Shown one piece after another: positions 12,240-23,441 of a stretch of DNA of 64,000 nucleotides. The notes beneath the pieces are model-generated. The model made no database searches. It was not told the origin of the DNA and saw only the letters and a list, made by a program, of their open reading frames with translations. A program made the position numbers and the translations under genes. Source of the stretch: Blasia pusilla (Eukaryota; Marchantiophyta; Marchantiopsida; Blasiales); the NCBI GenBank assembly GCA_050084515.1, contig CM114271.1, forward strand, positions 7,192,001 through 7,256,000, given 5' to 3'. Each line of letters starts with the position of its first letter. The stretch's first letter is position 1.

Positions 12240-13074
12240 CAAGGTTGTATAGAATTGGACTTGTCTAAACAAGTTTGTATTTTTCATCCCACACTTGTTC
12301 TCAGGTTGTGGCCCTCGTCCCTACCACAATCCCTGCCCGCATGTGACTTGCAACTCGCCTATGTCTAGCCCGCGTTCCTCTCCTACAGGCCTCAAGTTGT
12401 TTAAGAAAACAAGTTTTAAAAGTTAGAAAAAAAACTTTCCCATGCCGGGAAGATGTGGGTTTTCCGCATGCACCCTTCTCGCATCTGGCTTGTGTCGTGC
12501 CTACACCCCTCCCACACGGGCTGGATATGAACCAGGGTCATAAGAGGGATGCGGACCAAGGGGTGTGTGGTGCAAGATGTTGGAAGTTGGGCTGGCACAA
12601 ACATAAGCATGGCTTCACAAAAACGGACTTGTCCAAACAAATTTGGACGTGCTATCTCTTACCCATTCTCGCACCATGGCTCGCGTCCCTATCTCCACCC
12701 TCGACTGCGTTCGTCCTCTACCATCCCATCCCCATCCCGCGACTGGCCCTTGCCCCTTGCACGCCCAACCCGTGCTCCTCTTGCATCTAGCTTGCACCCC
12801 TCCTACACATGCTATTTTTTTTCAATTTTAAGAAGAAAAAAATACTTTTCTATGCGAGCTATAGTCCGCCCCCCTCCCGCACAGACCCAGAGCGGGCTAG
12901 GTTGACGAGAAGGATGCAGGCCAAGATTGGGTGTGGTACGGGATTGGATGCAAGCAAGGCGTGCCTGAGTGCGGTCATGCCCGCACGAACATAGACAAGT
13001 TTGCGAACACGGACTTGTCCGCGTGCAACCTTGGATATAAGCCCCTAGACCAGACTTTGTCCATGTGGAACCTT
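12240..13074. mobile_element. hAT-type non-autonomous element (MITE), GC-rich core
   Basis: The left end reads CAAGGTTGTATAGAATTGGA and the right end reads (reverse complement) CAAGGTTCCACATGGACAAA, matching the termini of better-preserved copies at 20723, 21628 and 29358. The interior is GC-rich with C-rich words and short GGACTTGTCC palindromes. A second right-hand terminus lies inside at 13024-13033 (TGCAACCTTG), so two elements may be nested. The 8-bp flanks are CTATGTAC and CTACACAT: four positions agree and the other four differ by transitions. This is only weak support for a target duplication. Confidence 0.6.
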
Positions 13075-13651
13075 GCTACACATACTTGTGCTCCATTAAA
13101 AATATTGTGACAACCTATATAGATTTAGAAAAAAATAAGGGTTAGATACATATGCGATGCATGATATGTTTGCATGTATAATATCACATAATGTTTTTCC
13201 ATCCAAAGTTGTGTTGGTCCTTATTATCCCGTTCTACAATATTATTATGTGTATTTGTAGTTTTCCATCTATCTTTTGTTTCCATAAGCCTTTCCATCTT
13301 GATGAAAATATCTACTCTACCATGCTTCTTTATTGTCTACTCTAATTGATCTATGTCACATAGCTTTGGCTCATTCCGCCTGCCCCTTCATTTTTAATAC
13401 CTACTCCAAATCTCACACCTCAGTAGTTTAATTCCACTCTAGTCCAACTTAGTGCCATAAAATGGTGTATGTCCTTCCTTATTCCCATTCCTCTCTCATA
13501 TCTTATCAAAAAATTCCATCATATAGAATTTTATCAATCCAAAATTTAAAAAATGATGTCCCTCAAAATTTGAGAAAATTAGATTGATTGTAGATAATAA
13601 GTTGATATGAAGGTTAGGTTTGTGGTTTTGATTGTACCTAAACCACAAAGT
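13075..13651. other. AT-rich intergenic DNA
   Basis: No gene, RNA or repeat terminus recognised between the MITE and the Helitron array. A weakly palindromic stretch near 13610-13645 pairs GGTTAGGTTTGTGGTTT with AAACCAC-type sequence but is too short to interpret. Confidence 0.45.
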
Positions 13652-14176
13652 TATGTGCAACATCATTCATCTCTTTCCTTCACGCGCTATACACTAGCTC
13701 TTCAAACACTTTTTTATTTCCCGTGCATCGCACGAGCATCTTATCTATATTATTATGGGAGAGTGCCTTCTTGATTTGAAAACGTCTCTTTTCTTGACAG
13801 GTGCCAACTAGGCAACAAGAAAATGTTTCATATGCTATGGGCAACAAAAAAGAAGAAGAAGAAGTTTATGTGCAACATCATTCATCTCTTCCCTTCACGG
13901 GTTATATACTAGCTCTTCAAACACTTTTTTTATTGTTCGTGCATCGCATGTGCACCTTATCTATATTATCATGGGAGAGTGCCTTCTTGATTTGCTAACA
14001 CCTCTCTGCTTCACACGTGGCAATTGGTCAACAAGAAAATACTTCACATGCTAGGAGCAACAAGAATTTTTTTTTGAATATATGTGCAACATCATGAATG
14101 TCTTCCCTTCATGGGTTATACACTAGCCCTTCAAACACTTTTTTATTTCCTGTGCATCGCACAAGCACCTTACTAG
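13652..14176 (+). mobile_element. Tandem array of short Helitron-like units
   Basis: Two complete units of 216 and 217 bp (13744-13959 and 13960-14176) follow the 3' part of a third (13652-13743), head to tail without spacer. Each complete unit starts TCTATATTAT and ends with a hairpin plus short tail. Hairpins are at 13722-13734 (CGTGC-ATC-GCACG), near 13939 (weaker), and at 14151-14163. The final end is CTAG at 14173-14176 followed by T. TC start, CTRR end, subterminal hairpin and A/T target are Helitron hallmarks. They encode nothing, so they would need a helicase from elsewhere. Confidence 0.75.
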
Positions 14177-14879
14177 TACAAATAGTTGCGAGACTTTATT
14201 TCATATAAATAAATTTAGTGTGAGAATGATACACCTTTGACTTCAACTCGAACTTTGTTTCCCATTCAAGGAGACAAAGTGCAACTCCGAAGTTAGTCAA
14301 CACCGCCCATTAACATCTGAAATTCCCAAAACCTTGCGCAAAAAAACTTTCTAGAAGCGCTTGGCCCTCCAGAAGAGGAAAAAGTTGCGCAGACAAGCTT
14401 TCCTAATCGGCTTGTGAGTGGCCAACTATCATCGGAGCTCGATAGCGATGGGGATGGACGGGAGACGGTGGTGGAGGCGGACAAGGACAGAGGATGCCAT
14501 GGAGGGAAGGAGGAGGGAGGGGAGTCGTGTGATATACTAAAACGGAGATGTCGGTCTCTTCTACGTTTTGATCTACAACATCATCCTTATAGTGAAGTAT
14601 TTTATATTTTATTCTCTTTTTTAGACTCCTGATATTTTTAGCGTTTCTCATGTAGGTATTAGGGTTCCCTTTGTTATCTTGCCTCGTTGTCATGACATAA
14701 ATATTTCCAAGATCATTCATGTTGTTCTTCCACATCACCCCTTTTTCTATATGTCTTTTCCATATGGCCATGCATATTTCTCGCTCATATTTGACCCATG
14801 TTTTTCTCCATTATCCCACCCTTAAGTAGACCTCTATTCCCATCTATTTTTCTTCGGATTTGTTTATTCATTTTCCACA
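14177..14879. other. Intergenic DNA
   Basis: Short overlapping frames on both strands are present but none has recognisable domains. A GC-rich purine stretch lies near 14440-14530. It separates the Helitron array from the decayed LINE. Confidence 0.4.
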
Positions 14880-15056
14880 TTATTAGTACCTCCATACTAC
14901 CTCTAGTTTGTTTTCGGAGGGGGTTGGGCCAGAAGTCTTAGATGAAGAAGGCAAATGAGAGTTCATACTAGGGGAAGCATTATCATGGATGGGAAGAGAA
15001 TTGATTACCATTAGTGGTAGTTTGAATGGGGGTTGTGGGGCGGATTCTAGTGGGGT

Positions 15057-15542
15057 TTGTCTCTTGAGTTTGATGGAGGGGGTAATGTTCTCTTCTTGGT
15101 GAGTGGTGTCCATGCCTCGACTCGCATCGGCCTCTTCGATAAGGGCCATGGGTTTTCCAGTCAGGATACAAAATGCCCTTGTTGTCCCGAATTCTTCACA
15201 CATTCAAGAATTTGGAACCACTTAGCGGCTAAACATCCTGACTTTGATAGATTTGGATGGGTGGTTCCTTCAGTCGATCATGGATGCTCATCGATGTTTC
15301 ATGCATCATCGCCCCTTCCTGAGGCATGGGAGTGGTTGAGGTCCCATCTTGGCAGCATCATAGGCCTCTTTGAGACCCATTTTCCTTGCCAGATGTTGTT
15401 TCATAGGATCCCCCATGCCATTCAGGATGAGCTCCGCCAGGCTCTCCTCCTTCCATTATATAGGATTGCACTTGATCCTTTGGATGAGCTCTCATGGTAT
15501 CTACTACTTCTCCTTCCACGATGGTATCTTCGTTATACCTAG
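15057..15542 (+). pseudogene. LINE N-terminal region with CCHH zinc finger
   Basis: About residues 40-62 of this frame read KCPCCPEFFTHSRIWNHL and continue AAKH, a C-x2-C ... H-x4-H finger. Fingers of this kind at the N-terminus of R2-group LINE proteins contact the DNA target. The downstream residues are hydrophobic and lead towards the RT, but the frame breaks at 15542, and short pieces in other frames carry the sequence on to 15757. The true start is uncertain; the ATG at 15057 is simply the first in this frame. Confidence 0.65.
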
Positions 15543-15756
15543 GGGAGGGACGGTTGGCCATAGAGAGGTTGTGGCCCAATTACGGCATTTTCGAGGAGGC
15601 GATTAGGAGTCTGTGCAGAGCGAGTTTGTGGCATATGCTAGAGGTAGCATTTCACTTGGTTTCCCGATGGATGATCTTGTAGCGGCCACGTTGCAACGAT
15701 GTGGGACACTTGGACAAGCGGGATAGTACTCGCGAGCGGCTTGTGCGCTCTGCCCT

Positions 15757-17860
15757 ATGGATATGGCTCCTCCTTCCGCTCTTACCATTGACGCCCTCCG
15801 GAGGCTACATCCTTGTCTTGCGGTTGACATTCGAGCTTTTTTACGTGACTTCCATCCTGACATGGTTTTATGCCTAGACCCATCCCTCTTTGCACGGGCA
15901 CTTGAGCGTTCCCCTAGGATAGCAGCCGGAGGGTTATCCAATATGATGTACGAACACCCTCGTTATTGCCTTACCCCCGAGGACTCTACTAGCAGCTTTT
16001 CCTAGTTGCTTTAGATTGCCTCTCACCTAGCTCAAGAGAGAGTGCCAACAGCAGTGGCCCAGGTATTGGGGACGGGGCAATTTTGGGCGCTGTCAAAGGA
16101 GGGTGGAGGGATCCGTCCCATCACCATAGGTGAGGTGCTCTTGCGGTTGGTGAGTTGCACTATCGCTTCGCAATTCAGTGAGGCTTTCCAGTCACATATG
16201 AGTTTGCACCACTTGGATTTGCCAAGCCAGCCGATTGTGAGGGTGAAGCCTTAGGTTCAAGGGCTTGTCTGGATATACATCATGAGTGGGCGGTTCTCCA
16301 AGTTGATGTGGAGAACATGTTCAACTCTATTTTTGGGGAAACTCTCTTCATGGAGTTGAGAGACGTTAGGGGTCCTATTGCGAGCCTGATTCCCTTTGTG
16401 CAGGCTCTCTATGGGCCCTCTTCCGCCCTCTATTTTCACCATGGTAGGTTCGAGGAGGAGGTCACGGTTTTGGAGTCTGCTATTGGGACTCGTCAAGGTG
16501 TTCCCTTGAGTGGTGCATTTTTTGCTTTGGCTCATTATCGAGCGGTTCTTTCTATAGTGGAGGCTTTCTTGGGTTGCATTTTCCCTTTGTTGGCCATGGA
16601 GACCCGGTCGTCCTTGCATTTTAGCACTTTTCACCACAGTTGGCCCGTGTTGGCCTCGCGTTGAAGGTGGGAAAGTGTAAGGCTTGGTCTCCATCAAGCC
16701 TGCCAGCTGATATTCATTTACCCAACGGATTCTTGACATCTGTTGGAGGGCTTTGTGTCTTGGGAGTCCTACTTGGGAGCCAAGACTTTGTATGGAGTTT
16801 TGTGGCGATGGCTCTTACCGAGGATCTTCTCCACATCGACCCTGTGGGGGTCTAGCCATATTTCTTCCTTGTATAGATCCTTTGATAGAAAGATCATGCA
16901 GACGTTTGGGGATTTATTAGGACAAGGCTCCTTAGAGTGCACCACAGAGAAGTTAGCTCAGAGATAGGCTTCTTGGCCAGTTGCCTTTGGTGGAATAGGT
17001 CTTATAGCGACTGAATTATTAGTGTCTTTGGCTTTTTTAGGGAGTTGGGCCACTGTAGCACCCCTCCTTTGCTCCCGATTTTTTGTTAGGGATAGACCAC
17101 TACTTTTAGAATATGTTTCTCAAGTTGAGGATGGTCTTTTCCCACTTCAATCTTCACTCACAGCTTGTAGAGACTCCCTTCTTGTTGAGGCTAGAGCATT
17201 TCGTCCCACTTTCTCTTCTCTAGTTACCTCTGGACTGTCTGGGCTCCAATCTTCTTTGATGGAAGCCCACTTTGAGGCAATTTTCAGAGCTATTATGTCG
17301 GATGAGAATATCCCCATGGAGGTTCGGGTCCGTATTCACTCTTGCTCCAGAAAGGGGGCAGGCTCATGGGTGGGGGCTCGCCCCCTCAACCTGGCTTTCC
17401 GCATTGCACCACTTTCCTATATTATAGCGATGTGATTTTGATTGGGCCTCCCCCAACCATCGGTGGTTGGTTCGACACTTTGTGAGTATCTTCGGAGTCT
17501 GGATCCACTTGGTGTGCATTTGGCACGTTGTCCAGTTGGGGATGAGAGGATACCCACTCACGATGCATTGCGGGATATTATGTTCTTTATTGCTCGGGAG
17601 AGTGGCTTCCATGTGCAGAGAGAGATAGGCACTACTCCATGCGGGATTCTCTTATCCGTGTTGATATGTACATGATACGGGAGTTTGAGGTGGTGTTAGC
17701 AGATGTTGTAGTGAGGGATCCTATGTGGGAGGCGGTGCGGGCCCAAGTGGTGGCACAAGGGGGATTGCTACAAATAGCAGCGGCGGTAAAGAAGATCCAC
17801 ATTTATATTCGACTTCATGATGCGTCCATCATCTCCAGTCAAGAAATGGGTTGTCCTTAG
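15757..17860 (+). pseudogene. LINE reverse transcriptase and C-terminal endonuclease region
   Basis: RT motifs are visible: GGGIRPITIGEVLLRL near 16105, LQVDVENMFNSI near 16300 (motif A Asp) and GTRQGVPLSGAFFALAH near 16490 (motif B). The motif C box near 16600 reads LAMETR, where an ADD or ADE triad is expected, so the catalytic site is lost. KVGKCKAWSPSSLP (16665) and FGGIGLIATELL (16985) mark the thumb region. At 17500-17600 a segment with DPLGVHLARC and THDALRD resembles the CCHC and endonuclease core of RLE LINEs. ADVVVRDP near 17705 is the expected metal-binding strand. At least six frame changes make it dead. Confidence 0.72.
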
Positions 17861-18029
17861 CCATTGCGATACTTTATTGTAGGCAACGGGTCTCCATAGC
17901 TTTGCAATGTGCCTAGGAAAATGGGCTTTTGCAACAAGCTCAGACGATTAGCGACGCCAATGCTAGAGATCCACTTAGTAGTAACCATAGTTTTATAGGT
18001 GTTTCTGATAATTTCTCTGCTGTTGGTGA

Positions 18030-18175
18030 TTTTGGTCGTTAGGGGGGAAGCCCCATCAATCTCTTCGGGGCCGATTTCGGCCCACGGGGTTTTTTTTGCT
18101 CTCTCTGCCTAAACCCTAAACCCCCCATTCCCGATGGGTTTACCATCCAGTTTCTATTAAAGTTTATATTATACT
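18030..18175 (+). repeat. 3' UTR of the RLE-type LINE
   Basis: Begins with a G-rich/C-rich inverted pair (GGGGGGAAGCCCC) and ends shortly after the palindrome GATGGGTTTACCATC. A related block occurs at 30808-30945 without any coding sequence upstream, which supports its identity as the conserved 3' tail recognised by the element RT. Confidence 0.6.
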
Positions 18176-20444
18176 CCCAAGTACCCTATTCACACATACA
18201 CTAATTTTTAATTCTTTGTTTAATAGTACAAGGAGGAGAAACAATCCTTAATGATGGCACATGCGAAATGGTCGAAAACATGTGTGAACGAAACTCACGA
18301 ACGAATGAAAATATTAATATCATTTCTTTCGAGAAAGGAAGAGCATTCTTCAGTAAACGAACAAAAAATAATTCGTTTTTAATGCGAGAAATCTAGAAAA
18401 TATAGATATCTTAATTTCTAAAATAAAATGAAATGAAAAGCGTTGGTGCTTAGCACTCGGCTTCGCACACTTGGAAAGTTGATCATGGTAGTTGCACCCC
18501 TTCTAATTTTAGGTCACGAGACTAAACTCCATTCTCAAACTCGTATCAACAAGCTAAATTGGAAAAGTTGCTCCATTCCTTAGATTTTTTTGTCGAATTT
18601 CCTGAGCGATTAAAAAGCGAAGGCCATAGATTGCCGCGGTATCACATTTAAGGGCAGGCAAGTGAGGGGAGAGTCCCAAAAGTTGGGGTTGAATTTGAAC
18701 ACGGATCTGTGCACCCGCACTCGATGACTCCGACTGCTGTTCTACCAGAAATTCACGATAACCTAAAGGCGGCTTTGTTATTTAGTTGCAAAATTAGTTT
18801 TTTACTACCTGCCCGAGGCCCCTGCCCGCTGATTGTACCGGGTCTCGAAATCAATGCAAAACCGCGGCAGTTTATGGCTTTCGATTAAAAAGTAGAAGGG
18901 AAAATTCTGACGATTAGAAAATGGATATGAAAATTTCCAATTTTGCCTTAAATTAAAGGAATGTGCACACGAAACGAGGGCCACCTTTACAAATATTCCC
19001 TTGAAACGGTAAGCTCTTCCAGAATAGCGACTCCGTTCGTGAAGCTGCGGCCCTCGGGGGTTTTCAAGGAAGGACTCGGACATTAACGTCAAAACCAAAT
19101 AAACGACCTTCCAAAACACCCTGTCATTCATCCATTCCCCGGAGATTAGCCGAGATTGTCACATGGGTCCTTACGGGCTCCCGTGCAGTTCGAAGCGGGA
19201 GGTCGCACGGGACTCGGTCGGACGACTATGGGTACTTTAAGTGGACGAGGGTACCCTATTGCAGAGACCCATGACATCCAGCGGGATGCCCAATGGAGGA
19301 AACGAATTCATATTATTATTGGTCCTTAGCCACAACAAGTATCTCTATGCCGCTGACACCTGTCCTCTTTAAGAACTCAGTCCCATACGACCAAAATGGA
19401 CGAGCGTGCCAGATGAAGGTCGGAGATATATAGGGAGGGGGAGGACCGGTATGAATTGTGCTGTGAACATTACTCGTTCATTCAATGAGGTCGTCTCATT
19501 CCGTGGCCGTGAGCCCGGGATGCTCACGGGTGACTTGTACGTACCCCTTTCAATCGCTTGGGGTCAATCTTGGCCAGCGGCGCAGCGTCATAACTTTGCC
19601 CTAAAACCCCAAGAGTGACCGCGATATATATCAGTCCCAACCAATGACGGAGGCCTCTATAAGTAGCAATATCGACAATAATCCCCGAAAATACCTGCCC
19701 CGTCCCATGGTAGGAAAACGCCGTAATTGTTTGTTTTTTCACGGAGCGGGCGAGACTCTCTGTAGCCTGCTCTGCGACGCCTTAATGTTTTGCTATTTCA
19801 CCTTCCAATAATCCGCCTCTTCGTCGTCCATGTAGGAGAACACGTGGGCCCTCCAGGTTGCAGATCGAACTCGGTCTGGTCCGGTCGTAATGAGGGGGTG
19901 CTGTCTCGAGGGAGAAAATGGAAATTAACCAATAAATGATATAATAGAATATGAAGGCGTCGCTTTATTGAAAAGTCACGAGAAAACAAACCAAAACGAG
20001 AGAGGTGGAAGTGGAATGTTTGGAATAAAAATGGCATACCAGACGCAGATCCCAACAACTCATCACTGAATTAGTCAATTAAATAATAGTTGCGTTGGAG
20101 AATGTGTTTTTCCTTCGGGGCCGGTTTTGTCTCAAAACTATTGCATTATCTTTTTCATGTTTTCCCAAATTATAAGGTAATTTTTCCTTCAACTAAACTT
20201 GATAATCAAAAACATTTCGGCATGAACCTTTGAAAAATCATTTCAAATGAGAAAGAATTTGGAAGATTTCATTAGGAACATTTTATTTTATTAAAAATAT
20301 TTATCATCAAATTTTATTTAAAAATAAATATTTCTAATTTCTAATTTTCTGCTTAGTAAAGGGAAAAATTAAAGGAGGGCTTCATTACGTGGCTTCGTGG
20401 AAAATTTCAAAGTGGAACTTCTTCATTGGCCATCAAAATGAGCT
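18176..20444. other. Intergenic DNA, no gene recognised
   Basis: Several open frames of 70-110 codons exist on both strands (for example 18805-19131 minus and 19798-20058 minus), but none shows a family, signal or repeat. The segment 18430-19900 is less AT-rich than the neighbouring DNA and looks single-copy within the window. Confidence 0.45.
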
Positions 20445-20484
20445 TAATAATATGATGATGATGAAGATCATCATCATATTATTA
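20445..20484. repeat. Perfect 18-bp inverted repeat with 4-nt loop
   Basis: The left arm 20445-20462 pairs perfectly with 20467-20484 across the loop GAAG. The arms consist of ATG/CAT-rich sequence. Outside the stem, GGCCAT at 20429-20434 can pair with ATGGCC at 20486-20491, so the foldback may be larger with an internal bulge. Role unknown. Confidence 0.9.
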
Positions 20485-20722
20485 TCATGGCCGATTACTA
20501 TAAAATGCCCTCAAGCTTTGACTTCAAGTCTTCCAAATTTTCCTTCAACTTGTGGTTTTCAAAGATAATTAAGTTTTTTAAATTTCTCTTAAAAAAATCG
20601 TGTTTTTTTTTCTAGTAAGAGAAGAGATATCACATGGTAGTACACTAATCCACAGTTCTCCTTTTATTTTGAGGGAATATTTTCGTACTAATTTGAGGTT
20701 GATGGGCACAATTGGGAATCAT

Positions 20723-21071
20723 CAGGATTGCACACTGATAAAGTTCGCCCCTAGGACGGACATGTTTGTGTGGGCTCGAGTACACGTGGCCCACACTTGA
20801 GCTCGCCAAGCCCGTAGCGGGCATTCAGGCTAGCCGAGCCGACACCGATTTTGTGGCCTGCACGGAGCCCACACATGGCATGCTATCCCCATTGGGCGGG
20901 CTCACGCCCGTAGGGCAGGCGGGCTCCGAGCCCGCGAGCCTGCCTAACGGGGGAATGGTCACGGGCCACAAAACTTGAGCAGGCTTAGCGGGCGGGCTCA
21001 GATGTGGGCCGCAGGTACCAGGGCGGCATGTTCATCCCATGGACGAACTTGTCCGTTTCCGTGCAACTTTG
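20723..21071. mobile_element. hAT-type MITE with perfect 8-bp target duplication
   Basis: Flanked by GGAATCAT at 20715-20722 and 21072-21079. The terminal inverted repeat is CAGGATTGCAC on the left and CAAAGTTGCAC on the right (reverse complement), followed by imperfect pairing around GGACGGACATG. The 349-bp body is GC-rich, with repeated GGGC and CCCG words, and encodes nothing. 8-bp duplications and CA...TG ends are typical of hAT transposons. Confidence 0.85.
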
Positions 21072-21079
21072 GGAATCAT

Positions 21080-21627
21080 AGTTTGATCAACAGAAATACA
21101 TCAAATATTGATATTTAATCTTGCAAGAACAAATGATGACACTAGGGCGCAAGGTTTAGAAGAATATTCGGTATGGAAATTGGGATTTTTTTGGAAAAAA
21201 AGGAATCTTTGGATTTTTGGTATTCATGTAAATAAGAAAATAGTTGGCATGTCAATGTTGAGACGACCAATGGAAAATTTGGGATTGAATATTCCTGAAT
21301 TTTTAAAAAAAATAAAGATTTCATTTAGGAAAAATCTAACTCAAGAGTTAGATTGGTATCAACTTCAAATTAATGATAGAAAAACTGGAAGAATTATTAA
21401 TAAATTAAATTATAAAAAATCATCACTTGTAATTTTTGGGGTTTTTGCTCTATGGTGCTATGTCAAATTTGACTTTCCAACAAAAATTTTTTGTTTAGAG
21501 AGTCCTCCATTGTGACAAAATTTTCCACATATTGATATAATTGTGAAATTTTTAAGAACAATGGGGCTTTATTATTCAATATTTTCAACTCTTGTTGGAC
21601 TTACCGCTTATTTCTCATAGTTGAAAG
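21080..21627. other. AT-rich spacer between two MITEs
   Basis: Contains a 135-codon open frame at 21108-21515 (plus strand), rich in Lys, Phe and Ile. I recognise no domain and it has no convincing neighbours. It could be a fragment of an unknown element or chance. Confidence 0.4.
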
Positions 21628-22284
21628 CAAGGTTGCATGAAAATAGACAAGTCTGTCCATGGGACGGACATGTCCTCGGACATGCCCGGTTCGCACCCAT
21701 GCCCGCACCCGAGCCCACCTCGGAGCCCGCCACCTAGACTCGGGTTGACGCAGCCCACACCCGTTGCGTGGCCCGCATGGGGAGCACTGGGCGTGGGCTC
21801 AAGATGGGCAAGGGCGGGCAGGGGCAAGCTTGAGGCAGGCTAGGGCGGGCAAGCGCGGGCTCAAGGCAGGCAAGCACGCGCTAGGGCAAGCAAGGATGGA
21901 CTAGGGCAGGCAGACGTAGACACAGGGCGGGTCGGGCGCGGGCTAGGGCAAGTAGGGACAAACTAGGGCGCGTCATGCATGCTCAGTGCGGGCGGGCACA
22001 GGCTCTAGGTGGGAAGGTGCGGGCACACGTGGGCTTGGGGCAAGCAGGCAAGTGTGGGCTCCGGGCGTGCAGGCGGGGGCTTGAGGCCCGCCCTGAGCCC
22101 GCATGCGAGCCTCGAGTCCGCACCCAGAGCCCGTACCCAGAGCCCGCATCAAGCCCGCCCTAGCCCAAGGTACGGGCCACACAATAGATGCGGGCTCTTG
22201 GCGGGCTCGGGTGCGGGGCCCAAGTGTCTGGGCCCACACGGACATGTCTGTCCACGGGACGGACTTTGTCCGTGTGCAACCTTG
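21628..22284. mobile_element. hAT-type MITE, 657 bp, strongly GC-rich core
   Basis: The left terminus reads CAAGGTTGCATG and the right terminus (reverse complement) CAAGGTTGCACA. Pairing extends inwards through a GGACAAGTC/GGACAAAGTC motif and GGGACGGACATG-like palindromes. Flanks are GTTGAAAG (21620-21627) and GTTGAGAC (22285-22292), six of eight identical, as for an aged 8-bp duplication. The core is a quasi-repetitive run of GGGC, GGCAGG and GGGCTC words. Long open frames across it reflect the composition, not genes. Confidence 0.8.
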
Positions 22285-22292
22285 GTTGAGAC

Positions 22293-23121
22293 TCCAAGGC
22301 TTGTCACTATCATCTTGTTTATTATTTTCTACCCTTCCATTTCCCTTAATAAGCATTATATCCCAAACCCATATCTACTGTACTTCCAAGATTAGCCACA
22401 TACTTCACACATTTTAGTTGCTACCATTTATCCATGTCGCATAACTTGCTTTTGAAAAGTGAATTTAAAATACGTAATCAATGAATTCAAGTATTTGATG
22501 AATATTTATAAAGTAGACATTCTAATAAATTTTTTTTGCATTTTTTAGTCAAATTTCCACAAAATAAACGATACTTCCCAAAATTTATAAGAAACTCTTT
22601 GTTATTAAGTATCATTAATAATCTCCACTCTCTAGTAATAGATTTAATCTCTTAAAAAAGTATCACCATGTTGATTTGGAAATATCCTCTCCCTCCCTTG
22701 GAGTCCCTTGCCCACACTTCTTAAAGCGATGCATTTTCTCCCCTTTTCCTATTTGGAAAGAAAAACTCTTCCTCTCTCATTTGGTCACACCTATTTAAAA
22801 AAATAGTTTTTTTTTAAATTACACCTTCTGCTTACATTATTGTAAATAATATCAATAGAGTTAGTGAGCAATAAAATCCTATTTCATAAATTTGACAAGT
22901 TTATTTTGATACTACAGAAAGATTAACTACAAACATATGTAGCTATCTTATAGAAAAATTGTCCAAAACAATAAGAGGCAATCATAATGAATTATATGTC
23001 AATGTAGGAAAATTTTATGCAAGCTAAAAAACTCATGCGCCTACGCATGTCTCTTGCATCCCAAGATTCCTGCCCTGATAGTCCCCCCTCCCTAGGACAT
23101 CAAACTAAGAAGAGATGTCAT
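22293..23121. other. AT-rich intergenic DNA
   Basis: No coding sequence or repeat ends recognised. It leads directly up to the 5' LTR of Copia element C. Confidence 0.45.
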
Positions 23122-23429
23122 TATTGAAGATTGAGTTATAATCAAGCTCATGAAACACTTGAACTGTTATATTTGGTACTCACATGAAGTAGAGGAGCTT
23201 AATCTTGGTTAGTCAGTTAAAGGTGATTATCTTAACTAGGGTTAGTTAATCACAATTAGTCTAACTCGAGACTACGATTAGGGTTAGGGTTGCTTGTACA
23301 TACCCTATATAATTGAGAAGGGGACCAACCTCCACTCATTCTCTCATTATAAATTTCGTTCTCCATGGTGGTGTGTGTGTGTGTGAGAGCCGTTTTCCAC
23401 CAATTATGCTTGTTTAGCAGTTTTCCACA
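23122..23429 (+). repeat. 5' LTR of Copia element C
   Basis: Begins TATTGAAGATTGAGTTATA and ends TTTTCCACA, immediately before the primer binding site. It is collinear with the other family LTRs, and a (GT)n stretch lies near 23375-23390. Confidence 0.9.
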
Positions 23430-23441
23430 TGGTATCAGAGC
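23430..23441 (+). promoter_or_regulatory. tRNA-Met primer binding site of element C
   Basis: TGGTATCAGAGC directly follows the LTR end CCACA. It is the best-preserved primer site of the three Copia copies. Confidence 0.9.

Larger units (their letters stand above)
14880..18175 (+). mobile_element. RLE-type (R2-like) non-LTR retrotransposon, decayed
   Basis: A single long coding region in several frames shows, in order, an N-terminal CCHH zinc finger, a reverse transcriptase, and a C-terminal region with a histidine/cysteine site and an endonuclease-like segment. A 3' UTR with a GATGGGTTTACCATC palindrome follows. This is the architecture of LINEs using a restriction-like endonuclease (R2 and relatives) rather than the apurinic endonuclease of plant L1 and RTE LINEs. 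The coding parts are at 15057-15542, 15757-16005, 16042-16254, 16308-16664, 16640-16855, 17022-17435, 17442-17675 and 17639-17860. No poly-A tail or clear target duplication was found, and the 5' end is not defined. Confidence 0.75.

Noticed and set aside
21973-22395. 127-128 codon frames across 22.0-22.4 kb as coding
   Set aside because: They run through the GC-rich repetitive core of a MITE on both strands at once; the openness reflects composition.
23265-23300. Telomere-like TTAGGG repeats (two units) in the Copia LTRs
   Set aside because: Only two units, present at the same place in each LTR of the family, so they belong to the LTR and do not mark a former chromosome end. The CTAAACCCTAAACCC at 18110 in the LINE tail is equally short.
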